From Manis javanica (Eukaryota; Chordata; Mammalia; Pholidota; Manidae): a stretch of DNA of 64,000 nucleotides. Each line of letters starts with the position of its first letter. Position 1 is the stretch's first letter. The position numbers were made by a program, and so were the translations under genes. Location of the stretch: the NCBI RefSeq assembly GCF_040802235.1, contig NC_133161.1:17749001-17813000 (forward strand), in the 5' to 3' direction. Below the pieces are notes generated by a model. It was given only the letters and a program-made list of their open reading frames with translations, was not told the origin of the DNA and did no database searches. This document shows positions 23,121 to 37,633 of this stretch, piece by piece.

Positions 23121-26100
23121 AAAATCCGGAATTGTTGTCTCTGCACTTCTGGGGCTTACATTTTAATAAAGGGCAATATGCAATAAACAAGATAAATAAT
23201 TAAAATAAATGTTAGATGATAAGAAGTGCTCTGGAGACAAAGGAAGCGGGGAAAGGGGGTGAGGATTGGGTGGGTGGGATGGTGACTCTAGACAGAGATT
23301 TTAAATAGGATGATCGGGAAGGCAGTAATACCAGCAAAGCCCTGAAAATGTGAGAGGGCCACGTGGCCATCTGGGAGAGGTGTGTCCAGGACAGAGTTAC
23401 AGGAAGTGTACATCCTCTCATCAGTAGCTAATTTCATATGTGATGGTCACCTACTAACACTAGTGCCCTGGGACCAACTAACCTCCTTCACCATGAAGCT
23501 ACCTTGTCTTCTTTCGTATGGCTCTTGGAATCATGTATTGATCATAAGGACCTGCCCCAGTTACAAGCAAGTAGAGTTATTATTTAGGTAAAATGAGTGG
23601 CCCAAACAAAATCTTTATTTGGCAGAATTCAAAGTTAAGTCAGGAATTTTACTACAATTTACGAGTACTGCAGTTTCAGGAAAAATAGATTGGATCTCTG
23701 TACCTAATCTCAATGATCCAGTAAATACAGAATTTAAATGTTCCACAGTGGCAACTGAGAGTATTTTTGACTTTACAGTTGGGAGGAAATGCTATTTCTT
23801 ATAAGAGTTAGAGAATTAGAGGCATGCATTAAGATAACAGAATTTTCAAGAAAACCTTATAAACTAGGATGAAAATTGGATTTGGGGCTTTAGTGTCTGG
23901 GATTCTAATTTAACATGCTGTGGAATTTGCCTCATCAAATTGTGAAGCTAATCTCTCATGCCAACAACTGCCTGGGTTAATAAAAAACGTGGAGCTTTTC
24001 ACATGTTAATAAACAACAGAAAATGTAAAACTGAAGACCTTTTTCCTTCTTAAATGTAAGCAAGTAGTATGTGACCTTAGCTGAGCCCCTTCGATCTGAT
24101 GGAGGCATTCTAAATTAGTGGATCAAATTGCTCCCATTTTTCACAGTTCGTCAACAAAACTTGCTGCATATGCTTTTTTAAAACAGTGAGGCTACTAGGT
24201 TCTGTCTGGTGCTAGGCTGATCTGGCGCAGGAAGCTGTTGATCTCATCATCTCTGTAAACACTTTCCTTTATTATCAGCAGTTTGGGATTGGATTGCTTT
24301 CATTACTCAGATACTTTAGGGAAGAGTTTTTATACATGACCACTTTGCAAAAAATACAAACAATAACATAGTGCTTATGCATTTGGAGGTCAAAGCAATA
24401 TATATTCAACTAACTCAGTGTCTCACCAACACTTTTAAGAGAAGTTTTTGTTTGATTTTTGGTAGGTTAAGGGATTTGATGCATTTGAGAGAAGATGGTC
24501 AGGTAAGTCTCTGGGTGCCCTCAGACCTTTTCCTCCCCCAGGGGCTCTGCTTGTGCTGTGCACTGAGAGAGAAGCCACCTGAGCATAGAGTTCTAGGAGT
24601 TGTTGTTATTCACTGGTTTTCATTTTTTCCACATCTCCCTTTTAGTTTTTGGCTTATTTGTTTTACTAAGGAGATAAGTATTATGTGCATATATATATAT
24701 ATATTAAATATAAACACATGTATTGTGTACAGAAATATGTATTGTTTTAGGGAGTTTTTCTGGTTCAATTTTTTTATTGTTTTCTATTTATACTCATCGC
24801 ATTTTACAATTCTTTTAATCTTTGGGTTCTCTTATCTTTATTACATGCCTTAATGTAACACTTTAGAAGTACTTATTTTGAAATTTTGATTTAAATAGTT
24901 CTTTTATGCCTCAAATGTTTTTCATTTAACAAGTCCAATATAGAATCTTGTTACCTTATGGTATTTCTTATTTACTTTTCATTTTAGTAAGTCTTTATTT
25001 ATTCTTTTTTTATTGGATATGAAATTTTTGTTAAACTTTTAAGTATCTTACTAATTCAATTTTTTATCTTTCTACACTTAAATTCTTTTATTTCTCACAT
25101 TGTCACATTGTATGGATAGTATATTATTAGGAACACTAGAATACTTTTGAGAGTGAGAGGGAGGCCTATTAATTTTGCTGGGACAATAATAGGCATAAAC
25201 TGGGACAGCCCCAAGCAAATCAGGATGCACGATCACTCAACCCCCAAGGAAATTTGGGGACCCTTCCCTACCCCACCAAGCACCATGAAGTGGGGCAGCA
25301 TCTCTGGTTTTTTCATAGAAGATCCTTCATCTCTTCTGAACCTATCTTGCCAAAAATACTTACAAAGATAAAAATAGCTAAGCTTATAGAGCATTTATCA
25401 CTTGATAAGCACCTTCCATGGGCACTTCTGGGGGGAATACAGTGTGAGCTTCCCCTGAAGGTAGATGTAGCCTTTTCCCAAGTGGGGATGGTATAGCTAT
25501 TCCCAGTCTGCCCTTTCCATGCAGTGCAGGTTTCTGTGTGTGATATTCTTCCTATTGGACTTGGGGCCCCCTTACCACACAAGAGGTTCTCAATAGTCCT
25601 GGCTGACTTGGTGAAAAAAACACATAACCATAGGATGTGTCACTGGAGGGGACCCTGGCAGGTTGTCCACTTGTTCTCTGCGTCTCTCACATACATAGTC
25701 TTATAATTACTGTGATTTGACTCTTCTTTCTTGTTGAGAAAAGGCATTTCCTCGTTCTCTCTCTCCCTCATTATGAGGGACCTGGAAAAGAGAGCTAACA
25801 CAAGCAGGGCTTCTTTTTAAAATGAGAGAGCCGTATTTCTGCTGAACCCCTTCCCTGACAGAACCCTGAGCAGCAGCCTGGGCCCTCTTAGACGGCCAGA
25901 AGTTCAGAGGGCTCCATTCTACCTCCCCAAACAGACCCTGTTTGTCTCCAAGGAAAAGCCAGTTTCTTACGATAATTATCACTATCACCTTTATTGAATC
26001 TAAGATGTTATACATTGTAATATACACCATCATTTTATATTCCACCAAGAAAGAACAACAATGCTGCCAATTGAGTTATGGCATGCCATCAATTTTTAAA

Positions 26101-26329
26101 TGTGCTCTGATTTTAAAGATATTAAAATGTGAATAAAGTATCTTAGAATCGATAAAATACTTTTTCTTCCCTTTAATTTTTCACTACCTGATTATTAATT
26201 CTCTTCCAAGACCCACCACAGGGGGTTGGGGACTCACCTGCAGGCTATTGTTCAACCTGATTCATTACATCCCGTCCCCCAGCCACTCCCTGGTCTGTGA
26301 ACTGACATCCCCCAAGGACTGAGCCTAGC

Positions 26330-26450
26330 TGTGGGTGAAACAGTCGAGTAAGCTGCCTAAGGTCAGACTTCCAGGGAATGGCTGAATCAGAATTCCAACT
26401 CAGGCATTTGCAGGGTAGTTAGCCATTATGTTATGGCACCTCTCTAGGTA
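26330..26450 (-). mobile_element. MIR SINE fragment, minus strand
   Basis: It contains agtaagctgcctaaggtcaga, aatcagaattccaactcagg and agccattatgttatggcacctctc, the order of a reverse-strand MIR. Confidence 0.6.
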
Positions 26451-28599
26451 TTTAGACAGAGCCTCTAAAAATTGCTTTTGGTGCAGGGAAGCAGGGATCA
26501 CGATTTTTGTATTATATAGTGTACCCTGGAGGCCATTACAGGAAATGGCTGTGTCAAACTCAAGACTAATGCCTGTAAGGCATTGAGAATGTGGCCTGTG
26601 CTCATACAGCACCCCCTCTGGGAGAACTGGAAAGAAACTTCTCTCAAATGTCATTATCAAGAAAAGCTGTGCCGCTACTGGGCAACTGCTCCACTTCATC
26701 TTAGGTCACTATGACTCTTCAGTCTGTGCAACTGATCACGCTTCCTTCTTTGCTGTGACTCGTAGGAAGCTTAACTTTGTGACCCACCTCGAACAATTAG
26801 GATTTGCACAAAATCTCTGAAATTGGCAAGTCTCAATCGCTAAAAGTATGACCATGTTGTAACCAAAGAGCACAGCCCGCACATCTCCATGAAGAATGAA
26901 GGACCAAGGTCATCCACATGGAAAGGGAATGTGTCCCATATATGAAACATTGTCTTTTTTTCCCCTTTCCCTAATATCCTTCCTTTTTCATGTTTTATCT
27001 GATCAATTTAAATGTACTGCTGCATGTGTCCTCTAACCTCTTTGGAATGCAGCAGTATACAAGATAAACATACATCTTTGTGATCTCCTGAAAATGTATT
27101 GCTTTCTGGAAACTGAGATGCAGATATTCAGGTCAATAAGGCAGCATATTAGCACCTACCTATCCTAACTTCTCATCCAATGAATTATGAAAGACATCTG
27201 TTTATAAATTCTAAACAACAACAACAACAAAAACAACTGGCACTTGGATAAAATCTAAAGTAAAGACCACATGTTAAAGCATATCCACTGAACACAGCAT
27301 CTTGGGGAGAACAGAAAAATAGGGGAATAGCAGAAGATGTCTTCAAAAAATGTTTCAAGGTACTGTCACCTCTCACCTCTCATTTCTCCTACTGGAATGC
27401 AGAAATCAAACAGATTCTTTCATTATTATAGGACTATTTTCTAAAATATTCTCCTTCCCTTAAGGCTTTTAGGTTAAGCATTTGACAATGAGAAAGTAAT
27501 CATATACAATAATTGTTATAAATATTGAAACTACAGAAAAATCCAGCAAGAAATAAAATAACATAAATATTGAATATAAAACCAAAATAGCTCTTGGAGA
27601 TTTATTTTGGCAAAAGAAAAATAGGTATGAGGTTCTATAAGCTGAGTCTTAATTAACTTTCTAGTTAACTTTATAAATGGGGGAGTGGGAAAGACAAGAA
27701 GAAATAAAAACATTTTAAATTCCATGATACACATCAGAATAAGAAAAAAATACACTTCTCAAATCACTATGGATGAAAAGAACAAAATATATAGCAAAAG
27801 ACATAGCAAATATACAAGCAAATAGCAAATATACAAGCGCAAACTCATCACATAATACAAGACAAAATGATAGAAGTAGGACTGCACTCATAGTACTAAA
27901 AAGAAATAAAGATTTTGTTCCATACCTGAAGTAAAAGGCAGAAACTCGGATTGAGTTAAAGCAGTACATCCAGCTATGTGTTTCTTACAACAATGATTCC
28001 AAAATCAAATTACATAGAAAAAGGTAAGACTAAAAGGATAGAATGAAATTTGTCAGGGGAACAAAAATAAGGAGAGGTGGCCCCAATATTATCAAAGGGA
28101 AGTTCAAAGCAAAAAAGATCAGTGAAACAAAAAGGATCCTTTTATACTGAAATAAGGTGAAATCCATAATTATGATACAATAGTCATAAGCATTTATGAG
28201 TTGATTAACACATCAAAATGTATGTAGCAGAAAAAACCCATTTGCTATGTAAGAAGAGACAAACACAACTACAGTGAGATACTAAAAACCAGTACCATCT
28301 ACAACAGAGCAAGCTGGTAAAAATGAGAGGCTCTATCTAGATAGTTAATATAATTAGTAATGTTTAATTAGTAGATGTAGCAAAATTTTATACCATAGAC
28401 TTTCTTTGCAATTCCACGAATGATTTTTTTTTAGTTGAGCACATCCCAAGGCAGAAATAACATTAGTAAATTTTATAAAATAAAATCACATAAGCCACAT
28501 TTCCATTCCTTCATTACAATCTACTGAAACTACAACTTAAAAGAAAACTCTCCAAATAACTGTTAGGCCAATAAAGCCCCCAAACAGCTAAACCCTTGT

Positions 28600-28795
28600 G
28601 AATTGTTCTAGCCTATATAATAGCTAGTCAGGTCTGGTTATTTACATATAAATTAATTAAAACTAAAATAAAAAATTTCATTCCTCACATTAGCCACCCT
28701 TTAAGTACTCAATAGCTACATGGAGCTAATGGCTGCCATAGTGGACAACGTAGATATTTTTAATGCATTTAAAGCTTTATTAGGCAGTGCTGTTT
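28600..28795 (-). mobile_element. MER5A-like hAT-Charlie relic
   Basis: AT-rich first half, then tagccaccctttaagtactcaatagctacatg, ctaatggctgccatagtggacaacg and a terminal aggcagtgctg. This is the same family as the relic at 1765-1960. Confidence 0.65.
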
Positions 28796-29144
28796 TTAGA
28801 AAATAAAATTCATAACAAATGGGAACCAAATAGTTAATATTTAATAACATGGCTCTCATCTCTCACAAAAATATAAGAGACAACACTAATATCCCAGGAT
28901 AAAAATGTAACAAAAGCACGAACCAACAATTCATAAGAAGGAAATACTAATATAAAATAAGCACATGAAAACTTAAACCTAATCAATAAAACATTTCAAT
29001 TCTCAAATTAGCAATGATAAAAATTACAGTGTGCTATAATATGCTAATGATATGGTGACATAGTCACTGATAAACTGCCGAAGGCAAATAATGAGCATGT
29101 GTGACAGTATCATTCTAGAAAGTCCCCACTCAACCATCTAGAAG

Positions 29145-29330
29145 CTTGGTTCTCAAACCAGGCTACACACTGGAATCCCTCTGGGGACTTTAAAAGAATA
29201 CAGTGCTTGAGCCTCTATACCCACAGACCCTTATCTAACTGGCTTAGGGTAGAACCTGGGCACTGGTATTTTTTAAGCTGATGGAGAACCTCATATGCAG
29301 GTCAGACTGAGACATAACTTCAGGGTCCTG
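29145..29330 (+). mobile_element. MER-type DNA transposon relic
   Basis: It opens with ttggttctcaaaccaggctacacactggaatc and carries gggcactggtattttttaagct, the layout of the common MER family beginning 'gtggttctcaaa'. Confidence 0.5.
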
Positions 29331-30489
29331 GGTACAGTAGAAATCCTACTTGAGTGTGGGACTTTAAGAGTAGGGGCATTTATGCCCACTGCTTGGCTTC
29401 CCATATAGAGCTCTATCAGGCAGTCTATTCACAGAGTTCCCAATATGTCCCTATGGTGGGAACTCAAGGACAGAAGACTGTGTGGTTCTTAAGGCAGACA
29501 GGGGCTGAGACAGATCCCTGGCCACCGAAACACCCAGGGGAACACTAGGCTTATTCTGTGCTTCCATGAGCATAACCAAAGTTACATAAAAGAGCAGGTT
29601 GACAAACCTGGAGGGACCAGAATGATGGGGATACAGCAGCAGCTACAGGTGAGGATGCTGGAGAGCAGGAAAGAATCAATGAGCACTTGTTCTTTGATGC
29701 GGGAACCAGATGCCTTCCCCTGGTATCCCGAAACTGTAACTTCTGGAACTTAGGTGCCATCCTGGGTAAAAAGTCAAGAAGAGAAATAAGATTGAGATTA
29801 TCCTGAATTGACTGAGAGTAAGATTCAGGGGCTTGTACTTTGGATTCGAGCTTATAACTAAGAGTTTGTGGCCAGAGCTAACTTACTCATTACATGTGCA
29901 TTAGCTAGCTTAACTACCACAAGGATCCCAACAGGCACTCCTACTATAATCCTAGCTTTATAGATGGTAGTGCTTTGATTCAGATAGCAAGTCATTTATA
30001 TTTCTAATACTTTTAGCTTTATATACTTTGATGTTATATGATGCAATTTATAAGAGTTCATGACTGCTATGTCTTAGTAATGGTATACACCTGGTTTAAT
30101 GTAAATGGGTGTTTTATGTATCATTTAATGATTTTTGTCCTGACCTCTTACTCTGATTATAATATTGCTACCCCTGGTTGCTTTTTATTTCTGTGACATT
30201 ACTTTTGATACTTCTGTAAGCATTCGTTTATGTACCACTTACTTATCTACAGTCAGCAGGCAATCCAGGAAGGGAAGGAGAGAGTAGGGGAAAGAGACAG
30301 AAATGTAATCACTGTGAGCAGTGTTGTTTTTTTTTTTAATAAGTAAGTAGAAAAAAACTAAAAAGAAAATTAATGGTTTGGATAAGACATTTAATAAGAT
30401 ATAGTCAATACATACCTCAAATTTTTGTTCTTTCCAAGAAAACACCTTTTTTTCTATATTCATTCATGCTAAAACTAATAGTAAACCCG

Positions 30490-32245
30490 GAATGAAATGA
30501 AACTTCTTTTCCTAAACAAGTTTATCTGCCAAAAATCTACAGCAAATTTCATACTTAATAGTAAACATTAGAAATACTCTTTTTAAGGTCAGACGTGAGA
30601 TAAGGATGCCCACTGTCATTGCTTCTATTCAACATTATACTGGGGTTTTTTCTGGGGACAGTTTTTAAAAAGAAAAAAAACAAAATTAAGAGGAAAAAAT
30701 AATAGGAATGGAAAGAAGAAAATATTGTCATTTTTTTTTTAGTATTAACTGGATGGAAATCCTGAAACAACATACAAATACAGTTACAGGGAATACCCAT
30801 GATACATATAGACATCAATTTCATTCTATACACCAGCGACATAAAATATAATCTTAAAGAATTCCATTTACAACAACCCAAACAAACAGCATCTATGAAT
30901 ACATTTTTACTAAACAAAAATATGTCCTTTATGGAGAAATTGTTCAGTTTTATTAAAGGAACTAAAGAAAACCTACACAAATGGAGCATGCTTATAGATA
31001 AGGAGGTCCAATATCATGAAGGCAAGCTTCCTAAATTTATGAATTAAACATAATTCTAATAAACTCCAGGCAAGACATTTAGATTTTGATAAACAAATTC
31101 TAAAATTACTTAGAAAAGCAAACTGCAAATAGCCAAGATAATTTTTTTAAATATCAAATTACACAAGTTTTCCTACCATACTTTAAAGTTTTACTGTAAA
31201 TGTATAGTAAATAAAATAGTAACACAGAGCTGTTTCTATCCAGATAACATATCACTTCCAAGCATTTATGGAAGCAATATATGAGAGAAGTGATTTTACA
31301 GATTAGAGAGGAAAAGGGGTGGATAGAACAACTGGAAAAAAAAATTCAATCCATTCCAGGTAGAGTATAGACCTAAGTTGGAAAAGCAAAGATTTTTTAA
31401 AAAGCACATAGAAGAGTATCTAGAAGACTACATATATGACAATGGAATATGGAAGGAATTCACAAGACATAAAAAGTATAAACTATAAATAAAAGATGGA
31501 CAAATTTGGCTATATTTAAAACTTTTATTATTAAATAACATTTTAAGAGGTGAAAAGGTGGAAGACAGCCTTGGAAAGAACATCTGCAATATACACAGTT
31601 AAAAATAATAGCCAGAATTTATAAATAAACCCCAAAATTGATAAGAAAAAGATGATAATCTAACTTAAAAGTAGGCAAGACATATAAATAAGCAACTCAC
31701 AGAAGAGGAACCAAAAGTGGCCAACAGACTTATAAAAAATGGTCAGCTTTACTTGTATTGGAACATTCAAATTAAATACAACAAGTTTATATTAACAGCC
31801 ACTGAATTAGCAATAAAAAGACTGTCAATTCCACTTATTGGTGAAGAAAAATGGGAACTCTCTTACATGTTGGTGAGGGTGTATTAGAATAATCCATGTG
31901 GCAATATCTTGTAAAGATAAAAGATTTGTATGCCTATGACACAGAATTGACAAGAATGGTTTTAACTGTGTCTTTGTAATAGCAAAAAAAAAAAAAAAAA
32001 AGAAAACAAATTTAGTGTTTATCAGCAGGAAAGTGGATAAACTGTAGTCCATTCTTACAATGGAATATTATATGGCACTGAAAAAAGTTTACAACTAAAA
32101 CAGCAGTCTACATAAATCCCACAAACATAATGTTAAGAAAATGCTAACTGCTGAAAATTTACAGTACAATATGAAGTTTAATATTATGGTGAACAAAAAC
32201 TATATATTGTTTAGTGAAATACATATGTGCCAAAATATCAATTTA
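30490..32245 (+). mobile_element. Degenerate L1 ORF2 3' half, + strand
   Basis: At 30590-30650 the wording ggtcagacgtgagataagg, atgcccactgtcattgc, attcaacattatactgg is the RT motif region ([11 protein letters not shown] in intact copies) with frame breaks. Further 3' landmarks follow in order: 'cattctatacaccagcgacat', 'ccatttacaacaacc', and finally aatggaatattatatggcactga at 32060. There is an 18-A internal run at 31983-32000. Old, non-functional. Confidence 0.75.
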
Positions 32246-32249
32246 AGAA

Positions 32250-35200
32250 AGGTCTCCATTTCTAGATTTTTATCATGAATAGGTGTTGGACTGTGGCAAA
32301 TACTTTTTCTCCATCAATTGATATGGTCATTGTTTTTTCTTTTTAATCTGTTATTATGGTGGATTACATTAGTTGATTCCAATTATTGAACCAACCTTGC
32401 ATCCCTGGGTTAAAAAAAACACTTGGTCATAATATATAATCTTATTACTGAATTTTACTTGCTAATAATTTGTAAGGATTTTTACATCTATATTCTTGAG
32501 TGGTATTAGTCTGTAGTTTTCTTTCTTTGTGCTCTCTAATGTTGGTATTAGAGTAATATTGAGCTCATAAAATAAGTTGAGAAATCTCCCTCCCTTTTCT
32601 ATTTTCTGGAAGAAATTGCACAGAATTGGTATAAATTCTTTCATAAAGATTTGGCAGAATTCTCCAATAAATTTATCTGGGTCTGGCAATTTCTTTTTCA
32701 GAATTCAATTAGGAAGTCTTTAATTCAATTTAATTCTTTTTCAGTTTCTTTAATATATTTATTTATAGGGTTATTCAATTGATCTATCCCATATTGTGTT
32801 GAGTGTGGTAGGTTGAGGAATTGGTACATTTCATCTAAGTTGTCAAATTTACGTATGTAGAGTTGGTTGTAGTATTCCCTTATTATCCTTTTGACATCTG
32901 CCAATATAATTTTTAATATTGGCAATTTGTATCTTCTCTCCTGTCAATTTTACTAGAGAGAAGTTGTCAATTTTATTTGTCTTTTTAAAGAACCAGCTTT
33001 CTTTTTCATTGATTTTTCTCATTGTTTTTCTGTTTTCATTTTCAGTTATTTCTGTGCTTATCTTCATTATTTCATTCTGCTTACTTTGGGTTTATTTTGC
33101 TCTTTTTTTAGGTTCTTGAAGTAGGAGCATATTGTTTTAAAAATCATTTTCTTTTCTAATATATGCATTTAGAGTTAAAAATTTCCCTTTCTGCACTGTT
33201 TTAGCTGTATCCCATAAATTCTGTTATGATGTATTTTCATTTTCATTTAGTTTATTTTTTAATTCCCTTGAGACATTCCCCTAGAGCCATGGATTATTTA
33301 GTGGTGTGTTGTTTTTCAAATGTTTGGAGATTTTCCTGTTATCTCTCTGTTACTCTAGTTGAATCTATTGTGGTCAGAGAACATTCTCTGTATGATTTCA
33401 ATTCTTTTAAATTTGTTAAGGTTTCTTTCATGGCTCAGGATATGGTCTAAGTTGGTAAATGTTCCATGAGTGCTGAAAGGAATGTTTATTGGGCTGTCAC
33501 TGGATGGAATGTTTTATAAATATCAATTAAATTCTACTGTTTGATGATGAAGTTGAATTCCTCTATATCCTTTCTGTTCCATCAATTGTTTAGAAAGGAG
33601 TGTTGAAGTCTCCAACTATAATTATAAATCTATATCTCCTTTTAGTTCTATCTGTGTTGGCTTCACATATTTTGCAGTTTGGTTGCTTAGTATATACATT
33701 TTATAAGTATATAAGATATAGATTTTCTTATATCTTCTTGGTTGACTGACCCTTTTATCCTTATGTCATATATATCTCTGTTTCTGGTAAAATTTTTACT
33801 CTAAAGCATACTTTATCTAATACTAATGCCGTCACTCCTGCTTTCTTTTGATTAATGTGCGCACGATATATGCACTTTTCCATATTTTTGCTTTCAACCT
33901 GCCTATATTGTTAAATTTCAAGTGAGATTTTGTAGATGGTATGTAATTGAGTCATGCTTTTTGTCCACTCCACCAGCCTCTGCCTTTTAAGTGGTGTATT
34001 TAGACCATTTGCTCTAATGTAATTATTGGTATGTTAGTTCTTAAGGCTGGTTTTGGCTTTTGTTTTGTTCTTTGGCTCTCTGTTTTCGTTATTTTGTCTT
34101 TTCATGTGTTACTTGAATATTTTTTAAATTACATTTTTATTTATCTATAGTATCCTTGAGTGTATCTCACAAAGTAGATTTATTAGTATTCTAGATATTA
34201 TATTACTCGTATATGACTTACCACAGTCTACTGGCATTGATATTTTAAGAGTTCAAGTGAAATGCAGAAAGCTTAGCTCCCTTTAAGTCCCTTTGCTCCT
34301 ATTTATAATCACCTTAAATTATACATACCTTCTACATATATTAAGAACCACATCAGGCAATGTTAGAATTTTAGCTCAACAATCAAACATAATTTAGAAA
34401 ACTCAGGATGAGAAGGAAATTCTATTGCACTATCCGTATTTTTACTCTTTCCATTGTTCTTTTTTCCTTCCTGATGTTCCAGATTTACTTGTTTTGTCAT
34501 TTTCATCCTGTTTCAAGGGTTTTCTGTAGTCATTCTTTTAGGGTAGGTCTGCTGGCAATATATTCTTGGTTTTCTTTCATCAGAGGATGTTTTAATTTCT
34601 CTTTATTCTTGAAGGATATTTTCACTGAATCTAAAATTCTAGACTGATGGGGTTTTTTTCTTTTAGCACTAGAAAATGCTGTTCTACTTCCATAGTTTCT
34701 GGTAGTATCATGGGTAATATCATGAGAAATCCACTATCAATTGATTTTTTTCCTTATAATTAAGATATAATTTCTTTCTTGCTGTGTTAAGATATTTTTC
34801 TTTGTCTTTAGTTTTCAGAAGTTTGATACTGACATGTTTGTAGCAGATTTATTTGGCCTTATCCTGTCTGGGGTTCATCATCTTCTTGAGTTTGCAGGGT
34901 TTTGGCTTTTGGCAAATATAGGGAATTTTTTGTCATTATTTATTTGAATACTTTTTTAACCCCATACTCCTTTTTTCTATTCTCCTTCTGGGTCTTTAAT
35001 GACATAAACATTATATCTTTTCATATAGTCCCTACATATCTCTGGAACTCATTTTGTTTTGTAGTCTATTTTCTCTCTATTGTTTGTATTGTATAATTTC
35101 AATTGCTCTGTCTTCAAGTTCACTGCTTTTTATTTTTCTGTTCTCCTCATTTTACTGTTAAGCCCACCCAGTAAGTTTTAAAATTTCAATTATTGTATTG

Positions 35201-36400
35201 TTCAGTTCTAATATTTCCATTTGATTTTTCTTTATATCTTCTATTTATTTCCTAAAACTTTCTCTTTCAATACTGAGACTTTTTCATTTGTTTCAATCAT
35301 GTTCATAATTGCTTGTTGAAGCATTTTTTATGGTAACTGCTTTAATATTCTTGTCAGATAGTCCCAACATCTGTTTCATCTTGGTGTTGGTATGTGAACT
35401 TGGTGTTACCATTCAAACTGATAGTTTTCCTGATTCTGGATGAGTATTTCTTTAAATTAATCTTGGATGTTTTGGATAGTATGTTGTAAGATGACAAATC
35501 TTATTTAAATTTTTTATCTTTGCAGAGCTTCTGGGACACCATGCCAGTGGGGGAGGGGACACTGACTCATTATTGCCAAGTGGAGGAGGAATTGTACATT
35601 TTCTACTTGGTCTCTCTTGACAAGGGATGAGTGATACCTTACTAATGCTGGGTGGTGGTCAGGGGAAAGTTTAGGATCCCCATTAGGCTCCCACTGACAC
35701 TGGTGTGAGTGGGGGGCATTCTTTACTGCTCTGACAGGTCCGTGGTGAAAGCTCTGGATCTCCACCAGCCCTTCTCTTCTACCACCCTGATGAGAAGGGG
35801 AAGAGGTATCTAACTACTATCAGGTGAGCAATGGAGGTCCAGGTCCCTAAGTGGGCTTAAATGACACTGTCGGGGGGTGGGGGGGTTTCTCATTAATATT
35901 GGTTAGTGGGGAAAGTCCTAGCTGTCCATGAGAACTTCACCGACACTACTCCAGCAGGGAGGCAGAAGGGAACCTTGTTACAGCCAGAAAAGGGTCGAAG
36001 CCTTTGCTGACAGGGTGAAGAGTAAGGGTGGGGCCACAGTTATATCCATGGTGTTTGACTAAAGTAATGCAGTGATTGTTTAAACACTTTCTGTCTCACT
36101 AGGCTGCCCCTTTCCTAGTCCCTTAGGGAGAGAGAGCAGGCTTTTTGTTGGAGCTTTTGTTGTCTGTACCTTTAGTGATTGGGAGTTGCAGTTTTTCCAA
36201 AATCCAGTTCAGGATATTTGAGGTAAAGAGGAAGCCCAGAAAACTCACCACTATGTCATCACTCAGGTCATGGGGTCCCCAAAGGGCCTTTTTCCTTCCA
36301 TCTCTCAGCTTTCTTATGCTTGTTTTATAAATAATTTCTCGGGTTTTAGCTGTACTTAGTGCAAGAAAGAGGGAAAAGTGCATCTCTTCCATATTGCCTG
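32250..36400 (-). mobile_element. Old long L1, minus strand (ORF2 RT to 5' region)
   Basis: Minus-strand frames at 32462-32689 and 32725-32925 encode decayed ORF2 RT (PDKFIGEFCQIFMKEFIP; KKENYRLIPL). At 32849-33067 the pre-RT segment ESWFFKKTNKIDN is visible. Further right, in order, lie decayed endonuclease and ORF1-like wording, then a GC-richer 5' part (35500-36390) with the 5'-region style of an L1M. The 3' end is missing; it stops against the + strand L1 at 32245. Confidence 0.8.
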
Positions 36401-37087
36401 AAATTGGAACTATTATTTGTATATTTTTTTGTGTGTCTGAAGTATTTCATAATGACTTCTTAAAAAGTTAGATGATGCTGATGAAAGTTGAACTATTCTT
36501 TAAGACTCTGGGGGCATAATGACTCAGACTCACTCTGTGCCTCCTCACTTCCCCAGAGAGGACTGCCTCCCTTTGCCTGCCCAGCCTTGTCCCCTTGTCT
36601 ATGTCCCCCTTTCATCCCCCCCCCCCACCAAACCCAAGAAATGACCTTTAAGCAGCTCCTATTGAGAATAGGGTCAGGTGGAGGACAGAAACTAATAGCA
36701 AGTCATGTTATACCTAAATTCGATTTTGGGAAAGGGGGTTCTCAGAGGAGTTTTTGATATTTTTAAAAGAGAAGTCATTGAAGGGTTTTGATATTTAAAA
36801 TATTTCACAATTAGTACAGTACCATGTGGAGGCTCTCCTTCCTCTGAGTCATCACGTGCAGAGGTTTCAGAGAACAGACCATTTACCAATCCAAAGCGAC
36901 ATGTTTCAATGTTTTAACTAGGATAGTTTTCCTGGCACAAATCAGCTGAATACCAGCCTTATCTATAACTACTTATCCTTTCTCTGTTAACACTGAGTAG
37001 TGAAAACTGAAGAAAATTGTTTAAAAATATTTCTAATGACGAGCAGTACATAATTAGAAAAGGGTGAAATTTAAAAAACTGATACTT
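36401..37087. other. No recognised feature
   Basis: AT-rich sequence with a C homopolymer run at about 36617-36627. No gene or repeat family is evident. Confidence 0.5.
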
Positions 37088-37093
37088 TTTATT
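37088..37093 (-). terminator. Candidate LRGUK poly(A) signal (AATAAA on the minus strand)
   Basis: TTTATT on the + strand is AATAAA on the minus strand, about 540 bases beyond the LRGUK stop codon. No closer canonical signal was noticed. The 37094-37633 interval would be the 3'UTR. Placement is tentative. Confidence 0.35.
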
Positions 37094-37633
37094 CCTTCAT
37101 ATTGCTAAAGCAAGTTGAGAACCATGACAAATTATATTAATTAACTGCCTTTGAGAGATGCAGTTGATAGCACATTGGCCACATGTTAAATAGAACACTA
37201 CAATCCTTTCCTAATCAGAAGAACAAAATACTTCAGTCCTCTAGAGTATATACTAATGCTCTAAGTGGACATACTGAAATTCAAGAGCACAGTCCCCACT
37301 GGATATATCTAAAACTCACTATGTGCATAACAATTCAGAGGCCTTGGGAAATTTTGCCATCTGGTATTTCAGAGCAGGAAGCAGCTGGAAAAGTCATTAA
37401 TAGCTATGGGAAAAACTGAAATTAAATCTCTAAAAGGTAAGAATAACATATTTTTAAAAAGGCACTATTCAGAGAATCACAAAAGAAACTGATTGAGAGA
37501 ATCAAGGCATATAGATCTTTTGTAGCTAGTTGACTGAATGAGATACAGCCAGGATCCATGGCCAGATAAGACAAAAGGATTGGATATGATCAGATCCAGT
37601 TTCCCATGTTAATATCAAATGTCAAGCACCAGT

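Larger units (their letters stand above)
21361..30480. other. Intergenic DNA between SLC35B4 and LRGUK, second part
   Basis: No gene is seen. Recognisable relics are listed separately (L1 tail 22780-23120, MIR 26330-26450, MER5A 28600-28795, hAT 29145-29330). The 27500-29100 stretch is strongly A-rich, with possible old L1 endonuclease-region sequence (+) near 27740-28590. A DNA-transposon fragment with 'aaactgggacagccc' lies near 25140-25230. The 160-residue frame at 24371-24853 is hydrophobic by composition only. Confidence 0.5.

Noticed and set aside
24371-24853. 160-residue hydrophobic + strand frame suggesting a membrane protein
   Set aside because: The hydrophobicity follows from T-rich DNA; it includes an (AT)n run and has no start context, splice sites or family match.
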